In this document: piece by piece, positions 5,417 to 10,476 of the stretch
Numbering within the stretch: position 1 is the stretch's first letter
How the letters are laid out: the number at the start of each line of letters is the position of its first letter
DNA from: Oscillospiraceae bacterium
Lineage (GTDB): Bacteria; Bacillota_A; Clostridia; Oscillospirales; Oscillospiraceae
NCBI GenBank assembly: GCA_017398105.1
Contig: JAFQHF010000048.1
Span: 1 to 10,476, forward strand
DNA: 10,476 bases
Direction of reading: 5' to 3'
Notes under the pieces: generated by a model
The model's database searches: none
Told to the model about the DNA's origin: nothing
What the model saw: the letters and a program-made list of their open reading frames with translations, nothing else
Program-made: the position numbers and the translations under genes

Positions 5417-7084
5417 TTAGCCGCCCGCCTTGCGGGCCCACAGATACACCTTGCATTCGTAGGGATGCAGGGTGTTTTTCTTAGGCTCTGCGTAGTTGCA
5501 CAGGATCAGCTGGGCGGAGGACATGTCGAAGCCCTTGGGGGTGGGGAATCTGGTTTCGGTTTCCGAGAAGGAGCAGACCACCAGGATCTTCTGCCGGTCG
5601 CTTTCCATGGAGTACATGTAGAACTTGTCGGAATTGTGGAAATATTCCTGATACACACCGTGGCGGACACAGTGGAGCTTCTTGCGCAGGGCAATGGCCT
5701 TGCGGTAGAAATTCAGAATGGAGTCCGGGTCTTCTTCCTGCTGGGCTGCGTTGAGCCAGGTGTAGTTGGGATTGACATTGATCCAAGGAGTGTCGGCGGT
5801 GGTGAAGCCGGCGTTCTTTTCCGCGCTCCACTGGACGGGGGTACGGGCGCTGTCACGGGCAGAGCGCCACTGGCGCTTCAGCCGCTGTTCCTCGGTCTTG
5901 TTCAGGGCGGTGTTGTTGTAATTCCAGATGGTCTGCACATCCCGGTATTCCTCCACGCTCTGAGGCCGCCAGTTGATCATGCCGATCTCCTGGCCCTGAT
6001 AGATGAAGGGCGTGCCCTGCTGGAACAGGTACATGGCAGCCAGCATCTTTCCGCTTTCCTTCCAGAAGAATTCACTGCCGTAGCGGGAGATGATCCGGGG
6101 ATGGTCATGATTTTCGATGTACAGGGAATTCCAGGCCCTGTCCTTCAGAACTGTCTGCCAGGAGGAGAAGGCCTTCTTCATCTTCTTCAGATTGAACTTC
6201 ATGGGATAGTAGTCCGACAGGAAGCAGTCGGCGGCAACGCACTGGAACTGGATCATCATATCGATCTGGCCGTTTTCCTCATCGATGTAATCCAGGGCCT
6301 TTTTGGGAGAGACCAGAGGCGCCTCGGCAATGGTGAAGCAGTCATAGTGATCCAGCACCTCTTCCTTGAATTCCGTCAGGTATTCGTGGATGTGGGGGCC
6401 GTGGTTGTAGTGGGTCATACCCTTGGAGGCGGGCATGATGTGGTCATCCGGCAGGCCCTCCTTCTTGGAGATGTAGGTGATCACGTCCTCCCGGAAGCCG
6501 TCCACACCCATATCCAGCCAGAACCGCAGAATCTTTTTCACTTCTTCCCGCACCAGGGGATTGTCCATATTCAGGTCGGGCTGCTTTACCGCAAACAGAT
6601 GCAGGTAGTATTCCTGACGGACCTCATCCCACTGCCAGGCCTTGCCTTCAAAGAAGGAGTCCCAGTTGTTGGGCAGCTTGCCGTCCGGGCGGGCAGGCCG
6701 CCAGATGTAGTAGTCGGTGTAGGGCTCGATGCGCTGGCGGCTCTTCTGGAACCACTCGTGCTCGTCACTGGTGTGGTTGACCACCAGATCCATGACGATC
6801 TTCATGTCCCGTTCGTGGGCACCTTCCAGCACCTTTTTGAAAGCCTCCATGCCGCCGAATTCCGGGGCGATGTCCATGTAATCGGCAATGTCATAGCCGC
6901 CGTCGGCGCCGGGGGAGGGGTAGATGGGAGAGAACCAGATGCCGTCGCAGCCCAGACCCTTGATGTAGTCCAGCTTTTCATAGACACCCAGCAGGTCGCC
7001 CATGCCGTCTCCGTCTCCGTCCTTAAAAGACCGGGGCCAGACCTGATAGAAAACCTTGTCCTTATACCAGCGATTGCGTTCCAT
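5417..7084 (-). CDS. GH13 alpha-glucosidase, oligo-1,6-glucosidase-like
   Basis: Intracellular alpha-amylase-family retaining glycosidase, probably releasing glucose from the non-reducing ends of isomalto-oligosaccharides. 555 aa with ATG at 7084 (AAAGGAG ends 9 nt upstream), no signal peptide; a normal length for this group. Visible: calcium-loop sequence DGDGDGMGDL (22-31), GYDIADY (63-69), region I DLVVNH (99-104), region II DGFREDVI with nucleophile Asp200, region III TIAEAP with acid/base Glu254, and region IV ENHDHPR with Asp327. Val201 after the nucleophile is the residue associated with alpha-1,6 preference in GH13_31 enzymes. The C-terminal beta domain follows. An upstream extension to 7192 would cross the ribosome binding site and repeat D, so I reject it. 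It diverges from the alpha-galactosidase gene and shares its control region. Exact substrate (isomaltose, dextran oligosaccharides, trehalulose-type sugars) cannot be read from the sequence. Confidence 0.93.
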   Translation of the reverse strand: MERNRWYKDKVFYQVWPRSFKDGDGDGMGDLLGVYEKLDYIKGLGCDGIWFSPIYPSPGADGGYDIADYMDIAPEFGGMEAFKKVLEGAHERDMKIVMDLVVNHTSDEHEWFQKSRQRIEPYTDYYIWRPARPDGKLPNNWDSFFEGKAWQWDEVRQEYYLHLFAVKQPDLNMDNPLVREEVKKILRFWLDMGVDGFREDVITYISKKEGLPDDHIMPASKGMTHYNHGPHIHEYLTEFKEEVLDHYDCFTIAEAPLVSPKKALDYIDEENGQIDMMIQFQCVAADCFLSDYYPMKFNLKKMKKAFSSWQTVLKDRAWNSLYIENHDHPRIISRYGSEFFWKESGKMLAAMYLFQQGTPFIYQGQEIGMINWRPQSVEEYRDVQTIWNYNNTALNKTEEQRLKRQWRSARDSARTPVQWSAEKNAGFTTADTPWINVNPNYTWLNAAQQEEDPDSILNFYRKAIALRKKLHCVRHGVYQEYFHNSDKFYMYSMESDRQKILVVCSFSETETRFPTPKGFDMSSAQLILCNYAEPKKNTLHPYECKVYLWARKAGG

Positions 7085-7126
7085 AGATGTACACTCCTTT
7101 TGTTTATAGGGTGGATATTGCGCTTT

Positions 7127-7264
7127 TGTAGGGCGGGGACATGTCCCCGCCGACCCGGCAGCGTAACTGCGCGGGTAAAAAACGACGCACAATGTAACGT
7201 TTATGATATAACCGAAATGGAAATGATCGATACTGGGTCGGCGGGGTCATGACCCCGCCCTACA
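7127..7264. repeat. Palindrome-bounded intergenic repeat, copy D (138 bp)
   Basis: The best-preserved copy. Left module TGTA plus the perfect 20-bp palindrome GGCGGGGACATGTCCCCGCC (7132-7151); right module GGCGGGGTCATGACCCCGCC (7240-7259) plus CTACA, with GTCGG flanking both palindromes on their inner sides in inverted orientation. The inner block GTAACTGC..GGGTAAAAAACGACGC..AATGTAAC is shared with copy A. It lies between the GH13 start codon and the predicted GH13 promoter, so it would be transcribed in that gene's leader. Confidence 0.85.
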
Positions 7265-7313
7265 ATTCGTTGTACGTTAAACGATATTTTATCTTTACAA
7301 CAGGCTTAGATTC

Positions 7314-7342
7314 ATTATATCATCCCCGCTTCCGGCTGTCAC
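7314..7342 (-). promoter_or_regulatory. GH13 gene promoter (divergent)
   Basis: On the minus strand, -35 GTGACA (7342-7337), 17-bp spacer, extended -10 TGATATAAT with hexamer TATAAT (7319-7314). A start near 7307 gives a leader of about 220 nt that contains all of repeat D. No good promoter is visible between repeat D and the start codon. Confidence 0.65.
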
Positions 7343-7354
7343 CTGAAAATCTCG

Positions 7355-7383
7355 TTGACAGCCCATTTTTTACCACTTACAAT
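7355..7383 (+). promoter_or_regulatory. Alpha-galactosidase gene promoter (divergent)
   Basis: -35 TTGACA (7355-7360), 17-bp spacer, -10 TACAAT (7378-7383). The predicted start near 7390 gives a leader of about 24 nt to ATG 7414. Its -35 lies 12 bp from the -35 of the opposing GH13 promoter, so the two RNA polymerase sites cannot easily be filled together. Confidence 0.75.
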
Positions 7384-7413
7384 AGAAAGAAAAAGCCGAA
7401 GGGTGGTCTTTTT

Positions 7414-9660
7414 ATGATTACGGAGCAAAACGGCGTATTCCATATCCAAACGGAAGCCTATTCCTATCTTTTTAAAATCGATGCCTGGGGGATACCGGAA
7501 CACATCCATTTCGGTGCCCCGGTGAAAACGGAGGATGCCGAAGCCCTGTGCTGCCGTCCGGGTCTTGGCTGGGGCAGCAATGTGCTGCTGCAGGAGGGCG
7601 ATCTGACCAGCTGCATGGATGCGCTGGCACTGGAATGGAGCGGCAGCGGCCGGGGCGATTACCGGGAGTCTCCGGTGGAGCTTTCCGGCCAGCCCACGGA
7701 TTTCCGGTTTGAGGCGTACCGGATTCTGGAGGGCAGCGTGGCCATGGCCTGCAGCCTGCCCCAGGCAAAGGATGCTCTGCAGACACTGGAAATCACACTG
7801 GCCCAAAAGAATGCAAAGCTTACGCTGTATTATACCGCCTTCCCCACTGCTCTTGTGCGCCGGACGGTGCTGGAAAATACGGCAGATGCTCCCATCCGGC
7901 TGAACAAGCTCATGAGCTTTACACTGGATCTTCCCGGCAGCTTTACCATGTCCACCTTCAACGGCGGCTGGATCGCGGAAATGCGGCGGGAGGATATCCC
8001 GGTGGGTGCCGGTAAGGTGGTCAACGAGAGTCTCACCGGAGCCTCCTCCAACCGGCACAATCCGGGCTTTCTGCTGTTTGAACCGGATGCCACGGAAAAT
8101 CAGGGCAGGGTCTACGGATTCAATCTGGTGTATTCCGGAAATCACTATGCTTCTGCCCAGCAGTCCCTGCAGGGTCTGACCCGGGTGATGCAGGGCATCA
8201 ACATGAGCAATTTTTCCCGGGAACTGGCTCCCGGGGCGCTGTTCGAAACGCCCGAAGCTGTGCTTTGCTATTCCGGTGACGGCTTCGGCGGACTGTCTTT
8301 GCATATGCACGGCTTTGTAAATACCCACATTGTCCCCAAATTCTGGCAGGGCCGTCCCCGCCCCGTGCTGTACAACAGCTGGGAGGGCTGCGTTTTTGAT
8401 TTCAACCAGCACCGGCTGCTGGATCTGGCAGACCGGGCCAGGGACTTGGGCTGCGAGCTGTTCGTGCTGGATGACGGCTGGTTCGGTGCCCGGAACAACG
8501 ACAGGGCAGGTCTGGGAGATTACACCGTAAACAAAAAGAAGCTGCCGGAGGGCATGGAGGGCCTGGCCAGACGCATCCGGGCCAAGGGGCTGGAATTCGG
8601 TCTCTGGTTCGAGCCGGAGTCCGTGAATCCGGATTCCGATCTGTACCGGGCACATCCCGACTGGGCACTGACGGATGAATTTGTACCGGTCTATGGCAGA
8701 AACCAGCTTTTGCTGGATCTGACCAGAAAGGAAGTCCGGGATTATATCGTGGAGAATGTGTCCAAGATTCTGGACAGCGCCCAGATTTCCTATGTGAAAT
8801 GGGATATGAACCGCCATTCCATTGCTTTGGGGGCAAAGGCCCATGATTTCGTTCTGGGCCTTTACGATGTGCTGCGCCGGATCTTTGAACCCCGGCCTCA
8901 GATCCTGCTGGAAAGCTGCTCCTCCGGCGGCAACCGGTTCGACCTGGGTATGCTGTGCTTCTCGCCCCAGGTCTGGGCCTCTGACGATACGGACCCCATC
9001 GAACGGCTCACCATCCAGCAGGGCTATTCCTACCTGTATCCCCAGTCTGCCATGGGTGCCCATGTTTCTGCTGCGCCCCATGCCCAGACCCTGCGCCATA
9101 CCCCCCTGGCTACCCGGGGCAACGTGGCCTTCTTCGGCTGTCTGGGCTATGAGCTGGATTTAAAGCACCTGCTGAGCGTGGAAGTGAAGGAAATCAAGGC
9201 CCAGATCGCCTTTTACAAGCAGTACCGGCATATTTTCCAGTACGGACGATTCACCCGGACAAAACTGGGCTGGCAGGTCAGCGACGGAGCGACTGCCATT
9301 GCCGGCGTCTTCCACCGGCTCGTCCATGCTGCCCCTGCCTATGAGCAGCTGCGGCTGACAGGGCTGGATCAGAATAAGACCTACCGGGTCACATCTCTGG
9401 CCCAGACCATCCGGGTGGGACAGTTCGGGGGCCTTCTGAAGCATGTGGCTCCCGTGAACATCGATCCCAACGGCCAGCTGCTGCGCCTGGCGGACCGGCA
9501 TGTGACCCTGCCTGACGGCGGGGAAGAACTGCGCGTTTCCGGCGCCGCCCTGATGAGCGGCATCCTCCTGAAACCCCTGTTCCGGGGCACCGGCTACGAT
9601 CAGAGCCAGCGCAACCAGGGTGATTTCGGTTCGGACATTTATATCATCGAAGAAGCATAA
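7414..9660 (+). CDS. GH36 alpha-galactosidase
   Basis: Retaining alpha-galactosidase that removes terminal alpha-1,6-galactose from melibiose, raffinose, stachyose and related plant oligosaccharides. 748 aa, the usual size of the bacterial cytoplasmic tetrameric GH36 type; no signal peptide. An N-terminal beta-sandwich domain (about 1-310) precedes a TIM barrel: YNSWEGCVFDF (320-330), FVLDDGWFGAR (350-360), FGLWFEPE (395-402), YVKWDMNRH with nucleophile Asp464, ESCSSGGNRFDLG (500-512) and WASDDTD (521-527) carrying the acid/base Asp; a C-terminal beta domain completes it. Two family-conserved spots differ slightly (WFEPES instead of the common WFEPEM; SWEGC instead of SWEA). ATG 7414 is chosen because it follows the promoter and an AAGGGTGG ribosome-binding-like stretch; the open frame further upstream lies in promoter and repeat. 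No transporter or regulator gene is present. No terminator is evident before the tRNA promoter. Confidence 0.96.
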   Translation: MITEQNGVFHIQTEAYSYLFKIDAWGIPEHIHFGAPVKTEDAEALCCRPGLGWGSNVLLQEGDLTSCMDALALEWSGSGRGDYRESPVELSGQPTDFRFEAYRILEGSVAMACSLPQAKDALQTLEITLAQKNAKLTLYYTAFPTALVRRTVLENTADAPIRLNKLMSFTLDLPGSFTMSTFNGGWIAEMRREDIPVGAGKVVNESLTGASSNRHNPGFLLFEPDATENQGRVYGFNLVYSGNHYASAQQSLQGLTRVMQGINMSNFSRELAPGALFETPEAVLCYSGDGFGGLSLHMHGFVNTHIVPKFWQGRPRPVLYNSWEGCVFDFNQHRLLDLADRARDLGCELFVLDDGWFGARNNDRAGLGDYTVNKKKLPEGMEGLARRIRAKGLEFGLWFEPESVNPDSDLYRAHPDWALTDEFVPVYGRNQLLLDLTRKEVRDYIVENVSKILDSAQISYVKWDMNRHSIALGAKAHDFVLGLYDVLRRIFEPRPQILLESCSSGGNRFDLGMLCFSPQVWASDDTDPIERLTIQQGYSYLYPQSAMGAHVSAAPHAQTLRHTPLATRGNVAFFGCLGYELDLKHLLSVEVKEIKAQIAFYKQYRHIFQYGRFTRTKLGWQVSDGATAIAGVFHRLVHAAPAYEQLRLTGLDQNKTYRVTSLAQTIRVGQFGGLLKHVAPVNIDPNGQLLRLADRHVTLPDGGEELRVSGAALMSGILLKPLFRGTGYDQSQRNQGDFGSDIYIIEEA

Positions 9661-9685
9661 TTCCCCGGTTCGCCAAAACTTTTCC

Positions 9686-9714
9686 TTGCAATTTCCGGCA
9701 AAGTGTACTATACT
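9686..9714 (+). promoter_or_regulatory. tRNA-Leu promoter
   Basis: -35 TTGCAA (9686-9691), 17-bp spacer, -10 TATACT (9709-9714). The predicted transcript start near 9721 is about 7 nt before the mature tRNA 5' end. Confidence 0.75.
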
Positions 9715-9727
9715 AGACAGGCACAAC

Positions 9728-9813
9728 GCCGGTGTGATGAAATGGTAGACGTAGCGGACTCAAAATCCGCCGCCAGCGATGGCGTACCGGTTCGAGTCCG
9801 GTCACCGGCACCA
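9728..9813 (+). tRNA. tRNA-Leu, anticodon CAA
   Basis: 86 nt including an encoded CCA. Acceptor stem GCCGGTG / CACCGGC; anticodon stem GCGGA / TCCGC (9754-9758, 9766-9770) with loop CTCAAAA, so the anticodon CAA (9761-9763) reads UUG. A long class II variable arm (GCC AGCGAT GGC) fits leucine, and the T arm is ACCGG TTCGAGT CCGGT. A terminator begins immediately after CCA. An integrase remnant follows, so this tRNA is the likely attachment site of a former integrative element. Confidence 0.97.
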
Positions 9814-9859
9814 AGTCCAAAATCCTTAGAGACTCTAGGGATTTTGGACTTTTTCTTTT
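9814..9859 (+). terminator. Rho-independent terminator of tRNA-Leu
   Basis: A 17-bp stem (AGTCCAAAATCC.. with ..GGATTTTGGACT, 9814-9850, inner part TTAGA / TCTAG, one G-T pair) and a 3-nt loop, followed by TTTTTCTTTT. Confidence 0.92.
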
Positions 9860-9915
9860 GCTGGAAGCAATTGTCAATCCGCTTGGATAATTGTGGAATT
9901 CTATCAAAAATTCTA

Positions 9916-10113
9916 TCACTTTTTCTGTTCCTCCCGATTTGTTTCGCCGGGGAGAAGAAGCTGATCATGCATCTGTGTCAGGGCTACAGATTTTTTGTCA
10001 ATCAGTGTATGGGTGTACAGGGTTGTAGTGGAAAGGTGCGCATGTCCCAGAATTTCCTGTATGGTTCTGATATCAATGCCGTTGGCATACAGAATGCTGG
10101 CGCAGCTGTGCCC
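9916..10113 (-). pseudogene. Tyrosine recombinase (phage/island integrase), C-terminal remnant
   Basis: The minus strand encodes 65 residues matching the very end of tyrosine integrases: [20 protein letters not shown], then [14 protein letters not shown], then about 30 tail residues to a TGA. The late-box His (LGHAH) and the nucleophile Tyr (TTTLYTH) are present. The catalytic Arg normally just before HSCAS is Gly here, and a TAA lies one codon further upstream; beyond it I find no integrase sequence. The N-terminal arm-binding and core-binding parts, including the first catalytic Arg, are missing, so it cannot be active. It reads toward the 3' end of tRNA-Leu, the usual arrangement for an integrase at its attachment site. 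Break point near 10113. Confidence 0.85.
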
Positions 10114-10280
10114 TTACGGTATAATTACGACAAACCGGAAAAGCCCCGTATTTCAAGGGTTTTCGGTTATAAGGCAAGGTTTTTCATCCTTTTCCAACCC
10201 GAAAAAACAAGCCGCGAAGTAGTTATGAAGTGCCCCCTGTCAAGTAGACAGTAGAAAAAACAAAATATTCTGTTGTGTGC

Positions 10281-10308
10281 TCCCACCCTGCTGTGCAGCA
10301 GGGTGGGA
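10281..10308. terminator. Stem-loop at the end of the IS transposase gene
   Basis: TCCCACCCTGCTG / CAGCAGGGTGGGA, a 13-bp stem nearly without loop, 5 nt beyond the transposase stop. It lacks a T-tract directly after it on the minus strand, so it may act as a barrier to transcription or translation entering the element rather than as a standard terminator. Confidence 0.5.
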
Positions 10309-10313
10309 ATTTC

Positions 10314-10476
10314 TTATGCCGCATAGGCATAATGAAATTCCATAGGTGTCATGCAGCGAAGTCGTTTCTGGTAGCGACCATTGTTATAGAAATCGATATA
10401 GCTCTCTATAGCTCGAATCAGTTCATCCCTGTCTATAAATCTGCGTAGATAGTACATTTCAGATTTCAGCATTCCC
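10314..10476 (-). CDS. IS3-family transposase (OrfB), C-terminal 53 residues
   Basis: The minus-strand frame is open from the window edge to TAA at 10314-10316. The sequence GMLKSEMYYLRRFIDRDELI, then AIESYIDFYNNGRYQKRLRC, then MTPMEFHYAYAA is the standard end of an IS3/IS150 integrase-core transposase (compare the family pattern FFGxLKxE .. YIxxYNxxRxQxxLxxxTPxE). The catalytic DDE residues lie just upstream, outside the window, so activity cannot be judged. It belongs to the insertion sequence whose end is at 10226. Confidence 0.88.
   Translation of the reverse strand, partial: GMLKSEMYYLRRFIDRDELIRAIESYIDFYNNGRYQKRLRCMTPMEFHYAYAA

Larger units (their letters stand above)
10226..10476 (-). 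mobile_element. IS3-family insertion sequence, one end (runs out of window)
   Basis: The element end starts TGAAGTGCCCCC and continues TGTCAAGTAGACA (10226-10250), a TG-starting terminal repeat typical of IS3/IS150-type elements. The transposase reading frame follows on the minus strand. Neither the other end nor the target duplication is visible. It inserted beside the integrase remnant, in the debris next to tRNA-Leu. Confidence 0.75.

Noticed and set aside
7085..7192. 36-residue N-terminal extension of the GH13 enzyme
   Set aside because: It would be translated from inside repeat D and across the AAAGGAG site; the family N-terminus (RNRWYKDKVFYQVWPRSF) fits ATG 7084.
565..7264. CRISPR array made of the palindromic repeats
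   Set aside because: The repeats are kilobases apart, paired in inverted orientation and separated by genes; no regular spacers and no cas genes are seen.
7267..7284. TCGTT / AACGA half-sites as an operator for the divergent glycosidase genes
   Set aside because: Only 5-bp arms with an 8-nt spacer; too weak to call without comparison to related genomes.
7249..7413. 55-residue N-terminal extension of the alpha-galactosidase
   Set aside because: It covers the end of repeat D and both promoters; the promoter at 7355-7383 and the family N-terminus fit ATG 7414.
9703..10254. Plus-strand open frame from 9703
   Set aside because: It runs through the tRNA-Leu gene, its terminator and the antisense of the integrase remnant and resembles no protein.

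Overview
The window (about 10.5 kb, GC-rich, AAGGAG-type ribosome binding sites, TTGACA/TATAAT-like promoters) looks like the chromosome of an anaerobic gut Firmicute of the Oscillospirales type (Faecalibacterium / Gemmiger / Subdoligranulum-like). The evidence is rubrerythrin, a stand-alone phosphotransacetylase, a clostridial MinD next to a methylglyoxal-synthase-family gene, cytoplasmic GH13 and GH36 glycosidases, and abundant palindromic intergenic repeats. The genus is an inference, not a reading.

Layout. 1-473: 3' part of a rubrerythrin gene with a strong terminator. 862-1860 (minus): pta, with its own promoter and terminator. 2247-2987 (plus): a short MinD-family ATPase starting at TTG. 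3025-3438: a methylglyoxal-synthase-fold protein in which the residues aligned with the catalytic ones are replaced. 3815-5167: hisS. 5417-7084 (minus) and 7414-9660 (plus): a divergent pair, a GH13 oligo-1,6-glucosidase-like enzyme and a GH36 alpha-galactosidase. Their promoters lie back to back within about 70 bp. 9728-9813: tRNA-Leu(CAA) with promoter and terminator. 9916-10113 (minus): the catalytic tail of a broken tyrosine integrase. 10226-10476: one end of an IS3-family element.

Five intergenic gaps carry elements bounded by two inverted palindromic modules (outer ends TGTAG/CTACA, cores GGCGGGG..CCCCGCC or GGCGGAT..ATCCGCC). They resemble REPIN/MITE elements and I do not know a name for this family. 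One lies in the predicted 5' leader of the GH13 gene. A 300-bp hairpin-rich one fills the hisS upstream region.

How the genes fit together: pta makes acetyl phosphate/acetyl-CoA during fermentation, rubrerythrin detoxifies peroxide, and the two glycosidases release glucose and galactose from alpha-1,6-linked oligosaccharides. The most unusual locus is the MinD-like/MGS-like pair. It looks like what is left of a clostridial min-rodA-mgsA cluster. The MinD lacks the C-terminal membrane-targeting tail and has no MinE beside it, and the MGS keeps its phosphate-binding residues but not its catalytic ones.
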